Shown: positions 1 to 5,073 of the stretch, in pieces | Position numbering within the stretch: position 1 is the first letter of the stretch | How the letters are laid out: each line of letters begins with the position of its first letter | From: Pseudomonadota bacterium | GTDB lineage: Bacteria; Pseudomonadota; Gammaproteobacteria; Burkholderiales; Thiobacillaceae | Direction: 5' to 3' | DNA: 5,073 nucleotides | NCBI GenBank assembly: GCA_021802595.1 | Contig: JAJZRT010000353.1 | Coordinates: 1-5,073 of the forward strand | Made by a program: the position numbers and the translations under genes | Notes under the pieces: model-generated | Told to the model about the DNA's origin: nothing | What the model saw: the letters and a program-made list of their open reading frames with translations, nothing else | Databases searched by the model: none

Positions 1-823
1 CCATCGGGGCCTCCTCGGAAGACATGGCCGGGAATTGGTGCCAATCCTTCGCGTCCAGCCGGACCCAGTCGCGCGTCGCCCTGCGAAAGTGCCACTTGGG
101 CACGACCGTGCGGCTGAAATGCCGTTGCCATTGCGCCAGCACGGAATCATGGCAGAGCACGATCAGTCGGTCGAACGGACGCGCCGAGACGCCCGCAAGC
201 GCCCCGCGGTAGTACGCGCAGAACAGGTCGATCTCGCGCTGCTTCTTCCGAGAGTACTCCACCTCTCCCCAGAGCGTGAGCGTGGGGGCTTCTGGCTCTG
301 CGTCAGCGGGCCGGAACTCGATAACGATGTCGGGAATCTTGGACGGGCGTCTGTCCAGTGTTGTGCGTTCGAGGTCGTCTGCCAGGAGCAGGGACGTCGG
401 CTGGCTTGGAACATGAAAGGAACGGAGCAGCGCGAGTTGGACGTGAAGGTCGTGCTCGAATCGAGCTTCCCGAATCCGATGTTCCGGGCGCAAGGGAAGT
501 TCCCAGCCAGAAGCCAGAGCCATGGCAACGTCGCCGTGCTTCCCGCTGCGGATGGCCGGCCAGTGGCGGTGGAGCAGGTCGAGGCCTTGCTTGCTCAAGG
601 TCGTGTAGTACCGCACGGGGGCGAAGGGGTTCGAGATGGGATGCTCCACGAGCAGCCCCTGCTGGATCAGCTTGCGCACCAGCCCGTTGCCGCCGAGCAG
701 GCTGTCGATGATCAGCGTTGCCGTCCAGCGAAAGCGGGCGGTCCACAGCAGCGCGGTCAGGCCCTTCTGGATGTGGCGGGCGTGCGTGTTCAGGCGGTGG
801 TGCTCGCTCGGTAGGTTGCTCAT
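1..823 (-). CDS. Replication-relaxation/MobC-like protein, C-terminus cut by window edge
   Basis: The open frame reads leftward from an ATG at 823 and leaves the window after 274 codons. Residues about 10-85 look like a winged-helix domain: a helix-rich stretch with WTARFRWTATLIID and GLVRKLIQQGLL, then a wing-like RYYTTLSKQGLDLL. Residues 113-135 include RFEHDLHVQLAL. This is followed by P164-D165 (IPDIVIEF) and GEVEYSRKKQREIDLF (186-201), an arrangement like the core of PD-(D/E)xK nuclease-fold proteins. A winged helix plus such a core is typical of the replication-relaxation/MobC-like proteins of plasmids and ICEs, which are thought to assist DNA processing at origins. That assignment is from memory of the family and is not certain. 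No signal peptide or membrane segment is seen. The start at 823 is favoured because GGAGGA lies 7 bases upstream; an in-frame ATG at 838 is possible but overlaps that site. A DNA-binding protein of unrelated function remains possible. Confidence 0.6.
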   Translation of the reverse strand, partial: MSNLPSEHHRLNTHARHIQKGLTALLWTARFRWTATLIIDSLLGGNGLVRKLIQQGLLVEHPISNPFAPVRYYTTLSKQGLDLLHRHWPAIRSGKHGDVAMALASGWELPLRPEHRIREARFEHDLHVQLALLRSFHVPSQPTSLLLADDLERTTLDRRPSKIPDIVIEFRPADAEPEAPTLTLWGEVEYSRKKQREIDLFCAYYRGALAGVSARPFDRLIVLCHDSVLAQWQRHFSRTVVPKWHFRRATRDWVRLDAKDWHQFPAMSSEEAPM

Positions 824-830
824 GGTGATG

Positions 831-836
831 TCCTCC
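831..836 (-). promoter_or_regulatory. Ribosome binding site of the minus-strand gene
   Basis: On the minus strand GGAGGA is followed by 7 bases and then the ATG at 823. This near-perfect Shine-Dalgarno decides the start against the in-frame ATG at 838, which would place this motif inside the coding region. No convincing -35/-10 pair was found further upstream on that strand. Confidence 0.75.
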
Positions 837-876
837 ATGAGGGCTTCTAGGCTGCCGAAAATTCAGCCGCGTGGAA

Positions 877-958
877 TTGGCGCCGCTGGATCGCCAGCCT
901 GGGTTCGAAGCCCAGAGGCCAACCCAGTGGTATGGCTCGCGCCAATCCAGTGGCGCCA
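877..958. repeat. Imperfect inverted repeat enclosing a tRNA-like T-arm and CCA
   Basis: Outer arms 878-891 and 945-958 are complementary at 13 of 14 positions. Inside lie two adjacent hairpins. The first is GCTGG/ATCG/CCAGC (885-898). The second is CTGGG-TTCGAAG-CCCAG (899-915), which has the exact stem and loop size of a tRNA T-arm, including the TTCGA loop core. Seven bases, one discriminator-like base and CCA (924-926) follow, and GCCAA (918-922) can pair with TTGGC (877-881) as a short acceptor-like stem. No D-arm or anticodon arm is present, so it is not a functional tRNA. It could be a tRNA-derived attachment-site relic, a leader structure of the minus-strand gene, or chance in GC-rich DNA. 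Confidence 0.5.
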
Positions 959-1024
959 GGGCACTTCGGGCCGCTGCGCGACCCTGCGCGGCACGGATCC
1001 GACCGCACCCCTCTCGCGCCTGCG

Positions 1025-1075
1025 GCGCTCGTCGCCTAGGGGCGAACGAGGCGCTTGGCGGGCTGGACGCCCGCC
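1025..1075. repeat. Two adjacent hairpins
   Basis: Arm 1025-1036 pairs with 1041-1054 over 12 base pairs with two single-base bulges around a TAGG loop. Two bases later a perfect 7-bp stem GGCGGGC/GCCCGCC (1057-1063 and 1069-1075) closes a TGGAC loop. No T-run follows on either strand, so these do not look like ordinary intrinsic terminators. Confidence 0.55.
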
Positions 1076-1152
1076 ATTCGGATCCCTGCCTTGCCTTCGC
1101 TCGCCTTGCGGCTCGCTGCGCGCTGCAGATGCAGCTTGCGGCCCTCCGCGCT

Positions 1153-1262
1153 GGCGCGCGGGCAAAAGGCTTCGCCGACTGCGCTCGGACGTGCCTGCGG
1201 CCCGCCCGAGCTTGCCCTGGACGGGTGCCTTGCGGCATCGCGAAGCCTTTTGCCCGCGCGCC
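1153..1262. repeat. Perfect 23-bp inverted repeat with 64-base spacer
   Basis: Positions 1153-1175 are the exact reverse complement of 1240-1262. Each arm centres on GGGCAAAAGGCTTCGC or its complement. Pairing stops at both ends (1152/1263 and 1176/1239 do not match), so the arms have defined boundaries. The 64-base spacer is GC-rich with no recognised gene. A repeat this long and exact is unlikely by chance even at this GC content. It could be a miniature mobile or REP-like unit, or a protein-binding or cruciform site. Confidence 0.8.
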
Positions 1263-1274
1263 CCCGCGGAGGGC

Positions 1275-1299
1275 GGGGCTTCGCCCCCCACTCGTGGGG
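1275..1299. repeat. Abutting GC hairpins
   Basis: GGGGC/TTC/GCCCC occupies 1275-1287, and CCCCA/CTCG/TGGGG occupies 1286-1299. They share two bases, so only one can form fully at a time. Neither is followed by a T-run. They begin only 12 bases beyond the right arm of the 23-bp inverted repeat and may belong to the same structured unit. Confidence 0.45.
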
Positions 1300-1394
1300 C
1301 CTACCCTGTCTATGGTCGCTGCCGCTCCCGCCGCCAGTGTCCGGCCCCCCGGCGGCCCCCCCCAGGCCTGCGCGCTGCCGCGCTCCGGCGGGCA

Positions 1395-1410
1395 CGGGCT
1401 GGACGCCCGC
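1395..1410. repeat. Second copy of a 16-bp direct repeat
   Basis: CGGGCTGGACGCCCGC occurs here and, identically, at 1059-1074 as the core of the hairpin there. Both copies form a short self-complementary stem around TGGAC, so each could be a small binding or structural site. The copies are 336 bases apart and flank the 23-bp inverted repeat. Confidence 0.6.
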
Positions 1411-1691
1411 ACCCCCGCTTCGCGGCTCCCCCGAACTCAGCGCCTGCCGGCGCTTCGCCTACGACCGTGCATGCACAAAGCGATGGCGTGCCGCGCGGGC
1501 AGCTCGTATAGCCCTCCCGCACGACGAAGCCTGCAACTCGGCCGAAGCGGGCGTTGGGCTCATCCCGCGCTGGCGACCGCAATGGTGCAGGCAGCGGCCG
1601 CCGAAATCGCCGGCGCCCTGAGCGAGCGCATCCTGCGCGGGCCAACTGGTCATGTGGACCTTAGACGGCAACACAGCGTGCGAAGCGTTGT

Positions 1692-1832
1692 CTGGTCTAG
1701 CAGGTTCAGCACAACTGGCAGCTTGTAGTCGCTGTCGGTGGTGGCCTTGAACTTGCGCCTGCCTCGGGCGCGAACGCCGTGCGGGCTCATGAGCGTGCGC
1801 ACGCGCTCCTTGTCCACCCGAATGCCCCCGTG
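1692..1832 (-). pseudogene. Remnant of an IS3-family transposase (OrfB)
   Basis: An uninterrupted run of 47 codons on the minus strand contains GIRVDKERVRTLM, then HGVRARGRRKFKATTDSDYK and LPVVLNLLDQ. This matches the segment of IS3-family OrfB transposases that joins the N-terminal helix-turn-helix region (HTH_21) to the integrase core, where versions such as RRKFKxTTDSxHxLPVAxNLLDR are typical. The match ends abruptly at about 1692: the expected continuation into the DDE catalytic core is absent, and the upstream OrfA/OrfB sequence is not recognisable beyond about 1832-1850. No catalytic residue is retained and no clear terminal inverted repeats were found. The fragment cannot be active and marks past insertion and deletion between the minus-strand gene and the MutS-like pair. 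Confidence 0.8.
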
Positions 1833-1850
1833 CTCCAGTACGAACAGTTG

Positions 1851-2244
1851 TGATGTAATCGAAGTGGGGAGATGACGTCCTCCTGAACCAACCGCCTCCC
1901 GGCTGACGACGTCTACCCGGATGCCTTGCATAGATGCAGGGCAGGTCGAGCAGGCTATCCGTTTACGGGAGGTGCCATTGCTGCGCATCGAATCAGGGCG
2001 CTCATTTCTTCGCCCACCAACCCATCCAACCAGGCGATCGAGCGGCCGCATTGAAGGCGGAAGCACGGGCGAATATTCGCGCGGTGGAGCGTTCGTGGAT
2101 GCCTGCACGTTTGACCCTGCCGTCGCGATCGGCGCGGGACGAAGCCTCGACACGTTGTCGCGCAGCGGGCGTATGCCGAAGCGCAACCGTCGTCAGCGGC
2201 TCGTGCCCGGGATTGGGGACCCAGTCGTGTTCCCCTGTTCCAGC
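1851..2244. other. Intergenic stretch upstream of the MutS-like pair, no gene seen
   Basis: Open frames exist on both strands (for example plus 1921-2250), but none gives a recognisable protein or has a good ribosome binding site. Composition is slightly less extreme than in the hairpin block. The stretch should carry the promoter of the downstream operon. A small possible hairpin, GGGGA/TCCCC, lies roughly within 2215-2236, just ahead of the ribosome binding site, but it is too short to interpret. Confidence 0.5.
2051..2079 (+). promoter_or_regulatory. Weak sigma-70-like promoter candidate
   Basis: TTGAAG (2051-2056) and TATTCG (2074-2079) are separated by exactly 17 bases, matching the consensus hexamers at 4 of 6 and 3 of 6 positions. 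It lies about 175 bases before the first MutS-like gene. Spacing is ideal but the -10 match is poor, so this is only a candidate. Confidence 0.2.
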
Positions 2245-2250
2245 AGGTGA
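2245..2250 (+). promoter_or_regulatory. Ribosome binding site deciding the start at 2256
   Basis: AGGTGA lies 5 bases before the ATG at 2256. The alternative GTG start at 2247, in the same frame, is part of this motif and has no good Shine-Dalgarno of its own, so the ATG is preferred. Confidence 0.55.
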
Positions 2251-2255
2251 GCAAC

Positions 2256-3887
2256 ATGCAAGAAGACAGTGCGCGGTCACTCCAGCCCATCGATGCGTCC
2301 GTCAGCCTGCTCTCCGACTCCGCGCACGACGAAAGTGCACCACCCACGTACCAGGACGACTTCATTCGCGACTTGTTCCTCGACGCGATCTTCGATGCCG
2401 CCTATGGTGGTGTGGAGCCGCGCAAGCCGAAGGCCTACAGCTACGGGTACGAGGAGGTCGACGCGCGATGGCGCGGGGAGGTCTTCGCCTGGCTGAAACA
2501 GGCGTTCGTCAGCGCCCCGTCCGATGCGCGGGTCGCGCGGCGGCGTCAGCAAGTTGCGGCCGACCTAGGGCGCGACGAGCTGGCTCAGGCCATGCGTAGC
2601 TTCCAGCTGGCGATGGCGTCGATGCGCGAGCACCTGCTCCGTGCAGAGCGCACGGCGAGCGCCATCGAGGCACAGGGTTGGTTCGTCGACGCGGCGCGCA
2701 TCTACGGTGAAGCGCTGCGCCAGCTCGCCACCACGTTGGCCGCCGCCGCGCCGCGCGCGCCGCTCCTGCAGCGCCTGCTCGCCGCACTGCAGGCTGAGCT
2801 GGGCGGTGCGGCGCATGCCTGCCTCGTCACTGAGGCCACAGCACTGCGCGAAGAACTCGACCGCGTGTGCTACGCCGTGCGCATCGAAGGCGATCGGGTC
2901 ACGTTGCTGCGCGACCCACAAGCCGAGGACTTCAGCGCGCTGGTGGCCAGGACTTTCGAACGCTTTCGCCAGGGGGAAGTTCGCGACCATCGAGCAAAGC
3001 TCGAAGCGCCAGCGGACATGAATCACATCGAAGCGCAAATCATCGATCGGGTCGCGCTGCTGCATCCGAAGCTATTCGCCCGGCTCGAGCAATTCACGCG
3101 AGAGCACGCGCGCTTTGCCGATGCGCGCTGGCTGAACCTGGATGGCGAACTGGTGTTCTATTTGGGTTGGTGGGATTTCCTGCGTCGCATGCGCGCAGCC
3201 GGCGTCGAAAGCTGCCTGCCCGAGCTTGCCGACGAAGGTGACGTCGAGGTAGTCGAAGCGGCCGACCTGGCGCTGGCCGCACAGGCCGCGAAGACACCGA
3301 GCAAGGTGGTCTGCAACGACTTCGCTCTGCGCGGTGCCGAACGCATGCTCGTCGTCACGGGACCCAACCACGGTGGCAAGACGACACTGGCGCGCACCTT
3401 CGGTCAGTTGCACTACATCGCGGCGCTGGGACTTCCCGTTGCTGCGCGCAGCGCGCGTGTGGTGTTTCCCGAGCGCATTCTGACGCACTTCGAACGCGCC
3501 GAGAACATCGACAACCAGCGCGGCAAGCTGCTGGACGACCTGGTGCGCATGCGCGCGATCATCGAGGCGGCGACGGCACGCAGCGTGGTTGTGATGAACG
3601 AGGTGTTCTCGTCGACGTCGCTCGACGACGCCGTCTGGCTTGGCCAGCGCATGATGGGCAGGTTGCGCGATGTCGGCTGCCGCTGCATTTTCGTCACGTT
3701 CCTCGACGAGCTTGCGCGCTTCGATGCCGGCACGGTCAGCCTGGTCGCGCAGGTCGACGCGGCAGATCCGACCGTGCGCACGTTCAAAGTCGTCCGGCGC
3801 CGCGCCGACGGTAAGGCCTACGCGCGCGCACTGGCGCAGAAGTACCGGGTCACGCGCGAGGCGCTGCTGCAAAGGATCACCCGATGA
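2256..3887 (+). CDS. Compact MutS-like ATPase (first of pair)
   Basis: This 543-residue protein ends with the ATPase domain of the MutS family. The Walker A/P-loop is TGPNHGGKTT (368-377, Lys375), matching MutS TGPNMGGKST. A signature-like segment is NIDNQRGKLLDDL (417-429). Walker B is VVVMNEVFSSTS (444-455), where Asn448 replaces the usual Asp while Glu449 is kept. FVTFLDEL (479-486) sits where MutS has ATHYHEL. A C-terminal AYARALAQKYRV (521-532) resembles MutS SYGLAVAxLAGV. Residues about 30-330 are mostly helical, like the lever and clamp domains. The mismatch-recognition domain and its Phe-x-Glu motif are absent, and the length is well below the roughly 850 of MutS. It therefore probably binds or remodels a DNA structure using ATP rather than reading mismatches. 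Its stop overlaps the start of the next MutS-like gene, which suggests a heterodimer. The exact subfamily is unknown to me. An upstream GTG at 2247 would add three residues. Confidence 0.9.
   Translation: MQEDSARSLQPIDASVSLLSDSAHDESAPPTYQDDFIRDLFLDAIFDAAYGGVEPRKPKAYSYGYEEVDARWRGEVFAWLKQAFVSAPSDARVARRRQQVAADLGRDELAQAMRSFQLAMASMREHLLRAERTASAIEAQGWFVDAARIYGEALRQLATTLAAAAPRAPLLQRLLAALQAELGGAAHACLVTEATALREELDRVCYAVRIEGDRVTLLRDPQAEDFSALVARTFERFRQGEVRDHRAKLEAPADMNHIEAQIIDRVALLHPKLFARLEQFTREHARFADARWLNLDGELVFYLGWWDFLRRMRAAGVESCLPELADEGDVEVVEAADLALAAQAAKTPSKVVCNDFALRGAERMLVVTGPNHGGKTTLARTFGQLHYIAALGLPVAARSARVVFPERILTHFERAENIDNQRGKLLDDLVRMRAIIEAATARSVVVMNEVFSSTSLDDAVWLGQRMMGRLRDVGCRCIFVTFLDELARFDAGTVSLVAQVDAADPTVRTFKVVRRRADGKAYARALAQKYRVTREALLQRITR
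3872..3876 (+). promoter_or_regulatory. Ribosome binding site inside the first gene for the second
   Basis: AAGGA lies 7 bases before the ATG at 3884, within the last codons of the upstream gene. Together with the ATGA stop/start overlap it supports translational coupling and the chosen start. Confidence 0.6.
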
Positions 3888-5073
3888 CGCCGAATCTGCT
3901 CGACCCCCCTTCCGCCTCGTCTCCCGGAGCGGGCGGGCAAACGCCGCTCCCCCCGGCGTCTGTCCTATCCCCGCCGCAGTGGCCGGACGTGGCACGGGAT
4001 CTCGAAGTCGACAAGCTGGTCGAGGCGATGGCCGCTGGCGACGACTATGTGCGCAAGGTGGCACAGGCGGTGCTTGCTGCGGCCAGCGGCACAGGCGATG
4101 CGGCGCGGGTCCTGCACCGCCAGGCCGCACTGCGCGATGCACTCGCGCACCCTGCCGAAGTACGCGAGTTGTACGACTTGGTGATCGAGTCGATCGAAAG
4201 CCGCAAACAGCACATCGTCAGTCTCGATCTGCTCGCGCAGCACCCGGGCTGGACCTTGCACAGTGCCATCGACATGCTGCAGGCGTTGCTGGTGTATTTG
4301 CAGCGCCTGCGCAAGCATGCGCTGGCGCTCGAATCCTCCTTCGCGTCGGTTGCGTTCCGCGACCTGTTCGCGCAGCTGCGTACCGAACTCGACGAGCCGT
4401 GGATGGCCGAGGCCCGTTCGGAGCTCGCCGCGCTGGGCTTTCGCGACGGCATGCTGTTCGGCGCATCGCTCGGTGCTGGAAACCACATTGGCACGCAGGT
4501 GCTTTACGTCGGTGGCGGCGAGCGTGTGAACTGGTGGGCCAGGTTGCTGGGCAAGGCGGCTCCGCAGTTCGCGTTCCGTCTTCATCCTCGAGACGAGGCT
4601 GGCGCGCGGGCTCTGTCCGAGATCGGCGACCGCGCGATCAACGAGGTGGCCAACGCGCTGGCCCAGGCCACCGAGCATGTCTTTGCCTTTCTCGACACCT
4701 TGCGCGGCGAACTTGCCTTTCTACTCGGCTGCGTGCGCCTGCACGAGCGCCTGGCTGCGCTCGACGTGGCGACTTGCATGCCGGAGATCGGCGATGACGC
4801 GCTGCAGTTGCGCACCAGCGCGCTGCGTGACCCGACGCTGGCGCTGACGCTGGGGCGAGCGCCGGCGGACAACGACGTCAATGCCGCAGCGGCGCTGCTG
4901 ATCGTGGTCACCGGAACGAACCAGGGCGGCAAGTCGACTTTGCTGCGTGCGCTCGGACTGGCGCAATTGATGTTCCAGGCCGGCATGTTCGTCGCCGCGC
5001 GCAATTACGCCGGTGGCATGCGATGCGGAATCTACACCCACCACAAGCGCGAGGAGGACGCCGCGATGCAGAT
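3884..5073 (+). CDS. Second MutS-like ATPase, C-terminus cut by window edge
   Basis: The frame is open for 396 codons to the window end. A Pro/Ser-rich, probably disordered leader (about residues 2-34) precedes a long helical region (about 35-300) comparable to MutS lever domains. Residues 308-331 (LQLRTSALRDPTLALTLG, then DNDV) lead into the ATPase domain, as in MutS proteins where a conserved strand precedes the P-loop. Walker A is VTGTNQGGKST (342-352, Lys350), with Thr345 where MutS has Pro. The following LLRALGLAQLMFQAGMFVAA (353-372) and IYTHHKREEDAAMQ (383-396) continue the MutS fold. The window stops before the signature, Walker B and C-terminal dimer region, so ATPase competence cannot be judged. 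No mismatch-recognition domain is seen. It starts within the stop codon of the first MutS-like gene and is probably its partner subunit. It is clearly a different lineage, not a recent duplicate, because the two N-terminal regions share no obvious similarity. Confidence 0.9.
   Translation, partial: MTPNLLDPPSASSPGAGGQTPLPPASVLSPPQWPDVARDLEVDKLVEAMAAGDDYVRKVAQAVLAAASGTGDAARVLHRQAALRDALAHPAEVRELYDLVIESIESRKQHIVSLDLLAQHPGWTLHSAIDMLQALLVYLQRLRKHALALESSFASVAFRDLFAQLRTELDEPWMAEARSELAALGFRDGMLFGASLGAGNHIGTQVLYVGGGERVNWWARLLGKAAPQFAFRLHPRDEAGARALSEIGDRAINEVANALAQATEHVFAFLDTLRGELAFLLGCVRLHERLAALDVATCMPEIGDDALQLRTSALRDPTLALTLGRAPADNDVNAAAALLIVVTGTNQGGKSTLLRALGLAQLMFQAGMFVAARNYAGGMRCGIYTHHKREEDAAMQ

Larger units (their letters stand above)
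824..1690. other. Non-coding, hairpin-rich GC block with no supported gene
   Basis: Both strands carry long open frames here, for example minus 303-1412 and plus 871-1728. Their products are dominated by Arg, Ala, Pro and Gly, contain no recognisable domain and overlap one another, as expected of stop-poor GC-rich DNA. The block instead holds the repeats and hairpins listed separately, a short run of eight C residues near 1354-1361, and a 10-bp palindrome GTGCATGCAC at 1467-1476. From about 1480 to 1690 I see nothing recognisable. By position, upstream of a replication-relaxation-like gene, this could be an origin or transfer region, but no nic site or iteron set was identified. Confidence 0.6.

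Noticed and set aside
851..926. A complete tRNA gene
   Set aside because: Only a T-arm, a short acceptor-like stem and CCA can be drawn; no D-arm or anticodon arm exists and a standard 5' acceptor strand is missing at the expected distance.
1275..1299. Intrinsic terminator
   Set aside because: GC hairpins are present but no T-run follows on either strand.
303..1412. A 369-codon open frame on the minus strand
   Set aside because: It overlaps the better-supported minus-strand gene in another frame, is dominated by Arg/Ala/Pro/Gly, crosses the hairpin block and shows no domain; it is a stop-poor artefact of GC-rich DNA.
871..1728. A 285-codon open frame on the plus strand
   Set aside because: The product is low-complexity and Arg/Pro/Ala-rich, spans the inverted repeats, has no clear ribosome binding site and matches no known fold.
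1888..1910. Possible terminal inverted repeat of the IS remnant (TGAACCAACCGCC)
   Set aside because: It vaguely resembles some IS ends, but no matching partner end was found near 1690 and the similarity is too loose.
3072..4142. A 356-codon antisense frame under the MutS-like genes
   Set aside because: It mirrors the codon bias of the sense genes, which carry clear MutS motifs in order.
1..5073. CRISPR array
   Set aside because: No regularly spaced direct repeats are present; the only exact direct repeat noticed has two copies 336 bases apart.

Overview
The window is GC-rich throughout, with strong G/C bias at third codon positions, and suggests a high-GC proteobacterium of the Xanthomonadales/Burkholderiales type. 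That placement is an impression from composition and protein style, not a database match. Three real coding regions are visible. Two run off the window edges. A roughly 1.4 kb non-coding or degenerate stretch separates the first from the other two.

Layout. (1) Positions 1-823, minus strand: a gene truncated at the left edge, with a winged-helix-like N-terminus and a PD-(D/E)xK-like core. It resembles the plasmid/ICE replication-relaxation (MobC-like) group. (2) About 824-1690: no convincing gene, but many hairpins and repeats. These include a tRNA-like T-arm followed by CCA inside a larger imperfect inverted repeat (877-958), a hairpin pair (1025-1075), a perfect 23-bp inverted repeat (1153-1262), a 16-bp direct repeat (1059 and 1395) and GC-rich hairpins (1275-1299). 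(3) 1692-1832, minus strand: a 47-codon relic of an IS3-family transposase. (4) 1851-2244: no gene seen, only a weak promoter candidate. (5) 2256-3887 and 3884 to the right edge, plus strand: two genes with overlapping stop and start (ATGA), each encoding a compact MutS-like ATPase without a recognisable mismatch-recognition domain.

Interpretation. The left part looks like the edge of a mobile element: a plasmid/ICE-type gene, a structured non-coding block and an IS remnant. The MutS-like pair lies beside it like accessory cargo. Translational coupling and different P-loops (TGPNHGGKTT and TGTNQGGKST) suggest that the two proteins form an asymmetric heterodimer, analogous in layout to eukaryotic MutS heterodimers but without mismatch reading. 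Their substrate and role cannot be derived from this window. The pair is the best candidate for a poorly described system here, and the genes downstream of the right edge would be the most informative addition.
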